The notes below the pieces were generated by a model, which was given only the letters and a program-made list of their open reading frames with translations, searched no databases and was not told the DNA's origin. Shown piece by piece: positions 35,601 through 45,862 of a stretch of 64,000 nucleotides of DNA (its first letter is position 1; every line of letters begins with the position of its first letter). The DNA is from Klebsormidium nitens. Taxonomy: Eukaryota; Streptophyta; Klebsormidiophyceae; Klebsormidiales; Klebsormidiaceae. Made by a program: the position numbers and the translations under genes. The stretch is taken from the NCBI GenBank assembly GCA_000708835.1, contig DF237008.1, positions 1 through 64,000 on the forward strand. The letters run 5' to 3'.

Positions 35601-38600
35601 TGGGGCTCGACAAGTAAGCGCAGATCATTTGCGTCAATGATTCTATAGGCCCAGGGCCCATTTGGCCTACGATTATCAACATTTGAACTTCCCAGCAACA
35701 CAGAAACGGACTTCTCCTTCTAAACGAAGATGGGCTTCGCAGATTTTGACTTGCGTCGTTCAAAGGTCGTGCACCGTGGCAGTTCATGTCGTAAGAAGCA
35801 CATTTTCCCGCACATTCCTGACACAAAACACTGTCCTGAGCGCCCCTGCTGATCCTGTAAGGAGCACAGAACGGTTCTTCTGTATTCTCGGTTCTTCCTT
35901 ACTTTCTCGATCATTGATCCGAGCAAAATGCGTTTCCTAGAAACAGCGGCACAGGAACATGTGGTAGGCACTTCAAGTCTTGACCTCTCTTCGAAGCTCC
36001 TGTAACTTCGACCAACGACAAAAATGAAGCTCAAGGTATGGACCAAGCATTCGAGGCGGCGTCAAATTTTGCACCTCCGGATTTGTGATATTGTATTACA
36101 TGATGCTTGTCAAACGCAGGACTGAAAGCACGTGGAAACCCTTGAAGTACTTATATTCAGAAAGCTTCTTTTACTCTGCAGGCTTGAGATTCCGCTGGGG
36201 AAGGTGAAGGTCAACGTGGGCGGCAGCATTATACCCTTCCGAAAAAGCCTCCGCCTGATCGGCAAATCCTATCTCCCCTGCGCTTATTGCTCCGGCTGCA
36301 TACACACCCTGGGCTCCGACCCTCTATATAAGTGGGTGGCGGGCCCTTGGGGCACGTGCGGCGCCGACAGCGTGTGGAAGCGTGACGTCACGTGCCAGGC
36401 CGACGGACAGCCCAACTTCGCGATGGCGGACGCCCTTTGCAAGGACGCCGGCGCCAAGCCGCCCGCCTCCAGCGCGTGCAGCGTGGCGCCCTCCTGTCCC
36501 GCTACCTGTCAGCCTGCGGACGGCGTTTGCAACGCCGAGTGCAACGTGGCAGCCTGCGGCCACGACGCCGGCGACTGCCGGACGTCCGACCCGTGCCGAG
36601 CCTTTTCGGACTGCCGCACGTGCCTGACGGGCCCGGCCGTCTGCGGCTGGTGCGCGAGCGCCGGTGCGTGCATCCAGTCCGAAGCGGCGTGCGCGCGCGA
36701 CTTTTGGACGGACCGCTGCGCTCCGGAGGAGACGCAGATCGCCTTCAGCCGCCCCTCGTATGCGGACACTTTGCGGGCCGGCCAGAGCTTTGCCGTCCGG
36801 TGGTCTGGAGGGCCTGCGTCCGGAAAAGTGGTCCTGCGCTACCGCTTCGACGACAGCCCGGACGTCTTTTCCGGCTTCGGCATTCCGGCGGAAGGCGTCC
36901 CGAACAGCGGAACGTTCACGTGAGCGATCGACGGGGGCCTCCCCACCAGCCGCGGCTTCGAGCTGCTGCTCGCGTCGGAAAGCGACGCCGGAAACTTTGC
37001 GTTCAGCGACCTCTTCTCCGTATACGGCGCGCTGGATATGAACGGCTACATCTGGAAGCAGGGCGACTACGGCGCGTGTAGGTAGGTGAAATGCAGCTTC
37101 CCAAGGTCCGCCAAAGAGAGACGATTCTGAACCGTCCGATTGACTGCAACAATTTCTGGGCCGTACTCCATTGCGCTGCTCCAACCTTGCCTCCTTTTCG
37201 ACGAAACGGCAGCTAGACACCCCGCAGACAGCCAGCTCGCTGAATCGAAACTCTTGACTAACATCTAGAGACGTTCTCCCGCCGTTCTAATTCCGTCGCG
37301 GTCTGCACGCAGCAAGTCTTGCGGGGGGGGCGTCCGCACGCGGACCACGTTCTGCGCGAACGCCGGAAACGGAACGGCGGTCGACGCGAGCTTCTGCTAC
37401 GCGGCCGCCAAGCCGGCCGCCCCGCCGCTGTCGTGCAACACGCAGGCGTGCGTGCAGTGCCCCAACGTGCCGATATGCCTTCCGGGGAGCGGCTACCAGT
37501 GTACCACGTGCTCCTGTCTTCCGAACGGCGACGGAACGGAGTTTTGCGGTATGTACTACACGGACGTGCGGACCGGGGCGCGGACCCGGACCGGGTGCGA
37601 CACGCGGGGGAACGAATATCAGGAGTGTTGCAGGAAGCAGGGGTGAGAGTTCCTCGCTTTTCTCAGTACTGTTTCAGCCCAACCTGTGTTTGGTTTGCAG
37701 AGGATCGGCCGAGAACGGCTGTTTTCATGTACCGGCTTGCTATGCCCTGAAAATCCGCCTTCTCTGTTGACTCAAATCCTTTTCCCTGCCTTCCACAGGG
37801 AGTATTGGTTGCTAATCGGGCTGACTACCAGACCTGAGGAGTCTCTTGTTATGGGTCAATCAGTCGGGCCTTAATCTTGTTCCAAGACTGGTTACCGCCC
37901 AAGTCTGGTTTCTGGACACATGACCGCTCTCTGACCAGCCCAAAACCGTTCATGGTTACAGCTAAAACTCTTGTGTTCGCGCCTCAGGCTCTACTGCGAG
38001 GACAAGTGTACGGAAAAAGCCCAGTGGGTCGTCGAATTCAGCATGGAATGCAGCAAGCCCTGCGGAGGGGGAGACCAGTACCGGCAGTTCCAGTGCCGGG
38101 GCTGGCTGATGCGGAAGGGGATAAGGCAGGAGGAATATTGCGAAGACGCTTTCTGCGGACGAAGGCCACCGGGAAGCGGTTCGAGTGCAACACCCAGCCG
38201 TGCATGACCTACTCTTGGCAGGTCGGTAATCCACTCGGTGAAGGTTATCAGTTGAATAACCGAGTCGTGATTCATTCCATTTGGATGCGGCTGCTCGTTT
38301 CACGCCTCGCCGCATCCGCTGAGGAACAGGTAAAGTCTGCTTTTGAAATCTAGGAAGTGATTCAAATGAGTGCCCCGAATCGGAAATGAATATTTCTATC
38401 ACTCGTTGTGATAGGACGGTCGTGAAACGGGGCATTCGTAGAAACTCTCAGGCGGTACCAAGGAAAGTTCACAAATGCTCGCAGAAGAACTTCTGTTTTG
38501 TGATCTTAAGAAGAACCCCTCAGCAGTCAAGCTACTTCACTTCCGTGAAGACCCCCCTTATTAAAATCTTCACCAGCTAAACGGAGGCGAGGAGGCGCAA

Positions 38601-41600
38601 AGGTCTAGACGGGCCGGAGCATGCGGACATCATGTTATGTAGAATACTATGCGCTGATCCTTGAACTTCTTGACACCTATACTCGCAACTTCCGGAAGGA
38701 AAAATAGACTACCAGAGGAGCTGATAACGGGATTACGTCGCGCTTCTCTTCTAGGTGGGGGAGTGGCAGAAGTGCAGTCAAGACTGCGGGGGCGGTACGC
38801 ACGTCAGAGACATCGCCTGCAAGGCGTCAGACGGCAACCTCGTTGCGGAGTCCTTCTGTGCCGGTGCTCCAAGACCTGACACCCAAGTAAGGCGGTCCGG
38901 TCCATCTGCTCGTTTTCTAATTTGAGTCCATCAATCTCGGAGTGCGAGATTGTGCAATCCAGCACAGCCCAACACTTTTTCTTGACGGATCGATACAATT
39001 GAGTGGCTCCCTTAGAAACGCACCGCAACGACCGTCGTCTTTTAGCGGATCCGTTCACGAGCCCTTCGCGAGGCCTCTTTACTGGGTTGGGTGTCTCTTC
39101 AGTTCAGACTCTGGATTCATGAACCGACTACACACAGGCGTCTGGTATTCCCATAAGAATACCTTCTTTACCTGTTGTGCAGGAGACGTGCAATACGAGC
39201 CCCTGTTTGAATGTCGACCCCTTTCTCAGTCAACCACCGCCGCTCGACGTCTGGACAGCGGGGCAAACGCACAACGTTTCCTGGGGAGGGGGGATACAGT
39301 ACGGGACCGTTCTGCTGCAAGCCAAACTGCTTGCTTCGTCCCTGTCTGCACAGCAGCTGACTGCAACGGATGAGTGGAACCATGGGTCCAAAATTGGGCT
39401 CCCGATGGTTGCAGTGTCGAATACTGGAAGCTTCGTTGTGAGGATACCTGATGCGGCCCGTTCGGCGCTTGTTTCATTGAGGGTAAGCGCTATGACTTGT
39501 CTTCTGAGCTGCCGAATTATATGATCGCATCTTGAGAACAGCCTGATCGTGAGGCCTGATTGTGTCGCGTTCAATGTGGGTATCCATGCATAATCTGGTG
39601 CTTCGGATCCGTTGGGATCTTTTCTGACTTGTTCTTGGGGAACTGTTTAGAAATGAATCCGTTTCGAGTAAGTCTCCTCAATCTGAGACGTTGAAGTGCC
39701 TAACGGACCGGCAAAAAGTAAGTAAGACGTTGCCCATTCAGTCGACGGCACAGAATCCCATCCTTTTGGCTTGTATTTGAGTCCATAATGATAACGCCTG
39801 CGAGTTCTTTGAATAATTTCTTGAAAGTACGTGTAGTGCTCTGAATCCAGCTCATTTACATTGTCTGTTTCCAGTTACTTTCGACCGATGCCAACGGCAC
39901 GAAGACGGCCACAACAAACGGACCGCTGGTCGTTCGCGGGCTGGTCACCTACACGGTTATCTTAACCGCAGTCTCTCGAGCTCCCGGCCCGCCAGCCAGC
40001 CTGCCCCTCGGAGCGTCCGTTACACTGTACGGCTCGCTCGACTCCTCCGCTTCGTTCTCGGTCGGTGCAACCTCCCCCGGGCAGCTCTCAGTCACCAAAA
40101 TGGTTCAACAACTAGACCTTGGGGCAGTGTCCCAGTGTGCGGTGACGGGGCCAAGCTGGATGGGCTCGGTTCAAGTGTTGGCCGGGCAAGACGGGTTAGT
40201 GCGAACCTTCGGGTTTGATAACCCGCCAACCGGCGCGAATTCCCTTCGCTCCGACTGCGCCCAGATCCAAGACTGCTTCGCCTGCTCTGCCACGGAGGGC
40301 TGCGGCTGGTGCGCTTCAGGTTCCGGTTCCGGTTCCGGTCCGCAGTGTCTCCCGGGCGACGACTTTGGGCCGTACGTGGGGGTCTGCTCGCAGCCGGTTG
40401 AAGCGGCCCTCATAGCGTATGCGTGGGCGGCGAATCCGGGCACGTGCGCTGATCCCTGCCGCCTTTCCGGCGCGCGCACTTGCAGCGACTGCGCGCTCAA
40501 GGCCGGCTGCGGCTGGTGCGAGGCGACCTGCTCCTGCCTTAAGGGCAACGAAACGTCGCCGGAATTCTTCCCCTGCCCCCGTACCCCGAGCCTCCCCCAG
40601 CCGTGGAGCCTGTCTGCGCAGCAGTGCGGCGCGGGCGGCACCTGCGCGGCCGCGGGCGGCCCGAAGGCGCTCGTCGTGGCCGCGCTGCTCCAAACCTCCC
40701 AAACCTTCGCCTTTCTCGATGGGTCGGCTTCCACGCCCTGCGCCACGTGCTACGGCGTCGACTGTGGCCCGCACGGGGAGTGCATTCACACCAGCGACCA
40801 GGCGGTCTGCCAGTGCAAGGCCGGCTACACCGAGCCTAAGTGTGAATTGCCACCCAGTCCCTGCACCGGTTTTGATTCCTCCCAGGGCGTTCGAACCTGT
40901 GCACTGAGCGGCGACTCTAGTTACCTTTTTGTATGCGCCGACGGCAGGACGGGTCTTGACTGCGCACCTCCGACCCTTTCCTCGACGAGTGTGAATACCC
41001 CCCCAGTAAGCCCAAGCGCGAGCCCGGTTCCAAGCTTAAGCGCCGCCCCGAGCGCAAACGCCAGTTCTAGCCGGTCCCCGGTTCCTTCCCCGAGCGCCAG
41101 TCGGAGCCCCGCCCCGAGTCCCAGCCGTAGCCCGCTTGTCTGCTTCAACAACTGCAACGGCCACGGCACGTGCGTCGCCAACAACAAGTGTGCGTGCGCG
41201 GCCGGGTGGGACGGCGGCAACTGCGCGGCGCTCGGGTGGAACTGCTTCTGCGACTGCCCGCAGGACGAGCGCACGTGTCTGAAGACCGCCGGCTGCCGCT
41301 GGTGCATCGACAACAATTACAACAGCGGGTGCATCCCCACGCGCGACGACAACGGCCAGTGCACGCGCGCGCGCCGGCGGCTACTTGACGCGCCCGCGGC
41401 CGCGCCGCGCGAGAGCTGCTTCCTTTGGCAGCAGGCGGCCGGGCCGAACCAACCGGCGGTGCAAAATGCGCTTTCAAGGGTGGCGAACGTGACCGGGCTT
41501 GTACCCGGGAGCTACACCTTCGTGCTGACGTCAACGGATAACGACGGCCGCGCTTCCAACGCGACCATCCAAGTTGGCGCTGCCGCAACTCCCGTTCCGG

Positions 41601-44565
41601 TTCCGTCGTCCACTCCGGTCGCGACCCCTAATTTCGGAACGGAATCCCCCGGTCCAGTCCCAAATCCTCCACAGGCCACAGGCCCTCCCCCTCTGGCCGT
41701 TCCTCCCCCGATTCAAACGTCGCCCCCCCTCCAAAACCCTCCCCCCGTCACAATCGAGATCCCCACCCCAATCTCATTGCCCCCTCCTGCTTCCCCCGCG
41801 AAAATGCCTCCACCGCGGTCCAAGATCCTCCCCCCGTGACACCTCCTCCCCTTGTTTCGATGCCTCCCCCGATCTCACCTCCCCCCGTTTCGATGCCTCC
41901 GCCACCTTCACCTCCCCCAGTTTCGATGCCTCCCCCGAGTTCACTTCCTCCCCCCGTTTCTATGCCTCCCCCAATCTCACCTCCCCCCGTTTCGATGCCT
42001 CCCCCGAGTTCACTCCCCCCCCCGTATCGATGCCTCCCCCGATCTCACCTCCCCCCCTTTCGATGTCTCCCCCAATCTCATTTCCTCCTCCCGTTTGGAT
42101 GCCTCCCCCAACCTCGCTTCCTCCCCCCGCAGCAACTCCAGCCCCTCCCACAACGCCTCCTCCCGCCGCAAATCCTCCCCCTGTTTCGAATCCCACAGGT
42201 GCCACAGTTCCTCCCCCAACCACAACTGCTTCACCACCCAGAGAACCCCCCCCAGCGGCAGTCCCTCCCCCGGCCGAAATTCCGCCTCCCTCTGCTGCAA
42301 ACCCTCCCCCGGCCGCAACTCCTCCCTTTTCAATCCTCCCTCCGCCTGCTACACTCCCTCCTCCGCCTTCATTTCCCCCCCCGGTGGCAACCAGTGCAAG
42401 TCCCAGCCCGGTTGTTAGCCCATCAAACAGCCCGGTTCCTAGTCCTTCAGAGAGCCCGGTCTCGAGCCCCTCCATTTCCTTAAGCCCACTTCCCAGCCCT
42501 TCCCCTAGCCCTTCGCAAAGCCCCTCTTCGAGCCCGACCCCGAGTGCCTCCTCTAGTCCAGCCCCAAGCTCTTCGTCCAGTCTGAGTCCTTCCTCCACTC
42601 TAAAACCAAGCGCTTCACCCAGTTCCGTCCCGAGCCCTTCCGCCAGCGCCTCCGGAAGCCCTCTCCCCAGCCCGTCCGCAAAAGCATCCCCCAGCCTAGT
42701 TCCCGTTCCGTCGCCGAGTTCCGCTGCAAGCCCTTCCGTCTCCCCTACGATTCAGTCCCCCAGCAGCGCTCCTTCTCTGTCACCCCCCGCAATTTCGCCC
42801 TCTCCAAGCCCCCCCGCCGCGGCTGTCGCCGCCACTCTGAACCTTGGCGTCGCGCTGGCAAATCTCGCCGACCCAGAAGCGGTCCAAACCGGGGACATCG
42901 AGCGGTCGCTGGCCGCCGCAAACGGGCTCGACGCGGGCGCCGTTTCGGTCGCCTCCATTCCGTTCAGTGTGGCCCAGTCGTGCGCCATCGGTAACGTCAG
43001 CCCCGGGGAGTGGGCCGACGGGGGCGGCCGCGACGCGTTCGTCCGCGCGATCGCGGCGGAGTCCGGCGTCGATCCGTCTTCCGTTTCCGTCGAGAGCGCC
43101 GCGGAAAGCAGGCGGCGCCGCGGGCTGCTCCAGTCCGCCGGAACCCTCCGGGTGTCCTTCAGCATCCTGTGCGGGGACGGCGCGCAGGCCAAGGCCGTGA
43201 TCCAGTCGGTAACGGGCGCTTTCGACAGCGGGAGCGTTACCTCCGCTCTAGTTGCCCTCGGCCTGGCCCCCACGCAGGTGCAGGCCGCCGACCCGCCGAC
43301 CGTCAGCGCCCACGTGGAGGTCGTCATCAGCGTCACCGTGAACCGCACGGCTGACGTCACCGCCGTCGCGTCGGCGATCTCGCAGTCCGTGTCTTCGGGC
43401 TCGTTTTCGTCGGCTCTGCAAGAGAGGGGTGTCAGCGCAGACACTCTAGTCGTGTCGGTTCCCACATGGTCGATTGTGACATTCCCACCCCCAGCGCCGG
43501 CTGCTTCCCCAACGCCAGTTCACCCCCCCCCTCCCTCGTTCCCGCAATACCCCCCTTATCCTTCAGCCTCCCCTTATCCAAATCCAGCCTCGTTCCCTCC
43601 ACCCCCTAACAGTCCGACAATCCCACCGCCGGAGGTAAAGAAAGGAGGCTGTTTTGCGGCCGACGCAGAAGTGACCTTAGAGGACGGAACGGCAAAGCGG
43701 ATGGCGGACCTTTGCTTGGGAGACCGAGTCTTTGTCATAGACCCACGAGACGGTCGCCTCTTTGTTGAGGAGGTTTATTGGTTCACTCACAAGTCCGATG
43801 AACAGGTGGGGATTAGTTCTCGACGGCTGTCTCCCATTTCGAGCCCACTAAGGTTGAATTCATTTTAGGCTTTGTATTAGACGTCTGTCGGAATGCGTGT
43901 GCAGTTGCCTTTCAGTGCCTTGCCTTATGACGGCCTGTCGATATCACCAGAGCGCCGATACCTCAACGCCGGTCCCAAGACGCTTTGTTTACACTTTCCT
44001 TGGTACAACCTGTTAGATGTGCTTCCTGTCAGAATGCGAATGCGTTCTTCAATCGGTGCCCAAGCGCCGAACGTCGATGGGCCCCTGTGATGCCATCCGG
44101 CCAAGTTGTTGCTCGGACTGTCTTCGAACTTTGCAGGCCACATACGTTCGTCTACAAACCGAGGAGGGAGCCAGCATATCCGGGACTCCGCATCATTACG
44201 TCTTCGCCCACCGCCCCCCGGCTAGCACCGCTGCTTCTGCCCTCAGTTTCGCCAACGCTACTATTGTGACATTCAGTGAGGTCCGAGTAGGGGACCTCGT
44301 TTGGGTGGCCCGGGGATATCCATCCAACGGTCAATCCGCGCTTCTGGCCCAGAGAGTTGCGAACATTACTGAGGTTTCTCTGCCCGGGATGTATAGTCCC
44401 AAAACCTTGAGCGGTACCATTTTGGTCAACCACGTGGCAGCACTGCAGTTCACCGCCGCTCTTCCGAGGGCCATGTGGGCTTTCCACGTGGCAATGCTTC
44501 CCGCTCGGTTCGTCAGGAGCTTTGTGCCTAGGGCGCCGCTAAACTGGGTGTTTCAGCTCCTTTGA
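32608..44565 (+). CDS. giant secreted mosaic protein with C-terminal hedgehog-type Hint domain; frame interrupted
   Basis: Eleven exons: 32608-32990, 33454-33693, 34145-34562, 35046-35613, 36182-37081, 37313-37642, 37988-38221, 38755-38886, 39183-39482, 39875-43805, 44137-44565; about 2,620 codons. In order: signal peptide (AALLIYLTLSHVSSASA), an unrecognised region (exons 2-4), LNR-like CNAECNVAACGHDAGDC, PSI repeats, a Kre9/KNH-like beta domain, four thrombospondin-1 repeats (exons 5-8), a second KNH-like domain, more PSI repeats, two EGF-like modules (CGPHGECIHTSDQAVCQC; CNGHGTCVANNKCAC), a PKD-like segment, long Pro-rich and Ser-Pro-rich stretches, two small alpha/beta-like modules, then Hint (GGCFAADAEVTLEDG; TPHHYVF; TLSGTILVNHVAA) and a hydrophobic tail. 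Hint domains cleave themselves before the Cys, and in hedgehogs link the N-part to a lipid. A matrix or wall role is inferred. Breaks: TGA at 36921, and apparent single-base losses near 35200, 38157, 41830 and 42015. With those four bases counted the length is an exact codon multiple. Confidence 0.85.
35195..35210 (+). other. apparent -1 frameshift in exon 4 of the Hint mosaic gene
   Basis: Upstream the frame reads SNWSKPIGPNRAFSTLTI; downstream the coherent protein (PVPLVILPSIQLYARANL) is in the frame one base earlier. No splice signals fit between. One base appears lost around CACCATAATGGC. Confidence 0.75.
36921..36923 (+). other. in-frame TGA inside a KNH-like domain of the Hint mosaic gene
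   Basis: The frame before (GVPNSGTFT) and after (AIDGGLPTSRGFELLLAS) forms one continuous Kre9/KNH-like domain, where Trp is usual at this spot, suggesting TGG to TGA. The stop also lies inside CAC|GTGAGC, a good donor consensus, so splicing out here is an alternative. Confidence 0.7.
38150..38165 (+). other. apparent -1 frameshift in exon 7 of the Hint mosaic gene
   Basis: The frame EEYCEDAFCG is followed in the frame one base earlier by TKATGKRFECNTQPC, the normal end of a thrombospondin-1 repeat. A lost G in TGCGGACG (from TGCGGGACG) would explain it. Confidence 0.75.
41853..42126 (+). repeat. coding minisatellite (33/36-bp units) in the Pro-rich region
   Basis: About eight tandem units of the type GTTTCGATGCCTCCCCC ... 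CCTCCCCCC encode VSMPPPxSPPP or VSMPPPxSLPPP. Unit lengths are 33 or 36 bp except one of 35 bp ending in a nine-C run (about 42015). That unit marks a one-base loss: before it the Pro frame is one base later than after it. A second loss precedes the array, at the six-C run before GTGACA (41829-41835). Confidence 0.85.
42390..42830 (+). repeat. Ser-Pro-rich low-complexity coding stretch
   Basis: Irregular SPSP/SPxPSPS codons, as in pherophorins and hydroxyproline-rich wall glycoproteins. In plants and green algae such Pro are commonly hydroxylated and arabinosylated. The stretch separates the N-terminal modules from the Hint part. Confidence 0.8.
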
Positions 44566-45862
44566 GGCTTTTGCGACGACAGCCGACCCTGTGACTACCA
44601 CCGGGCAGCCCTTTGCAGAAGACAATTTTGTTCCGTTCAATGGACGCATCAGGACGTCGACCTTTGCCAGGTCGGTCGTTAGCAGGGGATAGCGGCGTTC
44701 AGATGTCCGTCGCGACAAGCAAGTGGCGAGATCTGGACAGGAACGGACTGCTGAGTGCCGGCACATTCTCACGCCAACATGTCAAGAACCAAACATTCAG
44801 CAGAAACTTCTGAGGCCGTACCCGCTCTGCAGCATCATAGTACGCAGGTGGTACGCAGCATACGAAATAGCTCTGGCAAGTTTGAAGAGGGTCTCAGTTG
44901 ATCTTTACATGCACACATCTGACCACTGATGACTCTCTCTGGTTACCTTGGGCTGAGGTATTATCGCTGAGACTGCTGCGCAGCTTTAACCGTCTGAGTG
45001 CTCATGAAAAGTGCATCTAATGGCGGCATGACCGAATTGGCTGGATCAAAACCTGTCGTCCTTGTCGTCCTAGTCGCCCTATAGTACATCTTACTCACTT
45101 TGGCATAATGTATAGGGCCGACTACGGTACTTGAGCTCCTATACCATACTGCACCATCCGTGATCGACTATTTGATTGGGCCGGTGGCCCGGGGACGCAC
45201 CGAGCGATCGATCTGCGATTTGCATATGAGCTAGGTTGGCTAATCAGACCTGGGCCGGACGGTATACTTCGTTGATCGTGCCATGATGCGACGTATGCAA
45301 CAGAGTACGTACTTTCCAAAAACCTCGATGCACTAAGATCAGTTCGACGCCGACGCGCTTGTATGGTGGCCCTTCATTCATGATATACTCGGTCCGGTTT
45401 GCATATGGCCCATTCTTCCATCGAAACTGTGAAGCTTCGCCAATGACCTACTAGAAGACTAAAGTTGAGCTGACGTGATCCGATGCACAGAAGTAAGTCA
45501 TGGGCAGCGCATGATGCGACCATGCTCATGGGATCAATCGCGATTCAGAATTTTATGTTTGGATGTCGTCGGGTTACCTAAGTCTTCAGGCGCTTCCAGG
45601 TCACCAGTATGCATGTCTAGCCCGGTACATTCGAACATCTGGCCATGGAGTAACGATCCAGAAAGATGTTTCAATGCCCAAAACCCAATAGGCTCCAACC
45701 AGTCCAGAGTTATCCAAAACACGGAATTGTATCTGAGGGTTGCAACTCGACCCAAAAACGCATTGCTGAGTCTCAGGCAATCCCAGAAGCGTGCAGCAGC
45801 AGGACGTAAGTATACGTATAAAGTACTGTACAACTTATGAATGTGTTTCCTCGAAAACCTAT
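44566..45862. other. convergent intergenic region between the Hint mosaic gene and EAF
   Basis: No exon, RNA gene or mobile element recognised. It should contain the two 3' UTRs. Confidence 0.4.

Noticed and set aside
40171-40907. Minus and alternative plus frames in the Hint mosaic exon 10
   Set aside because: High GC removes stops; the Cys patterns of PSI and EGF modules occur only in the chosen frame.
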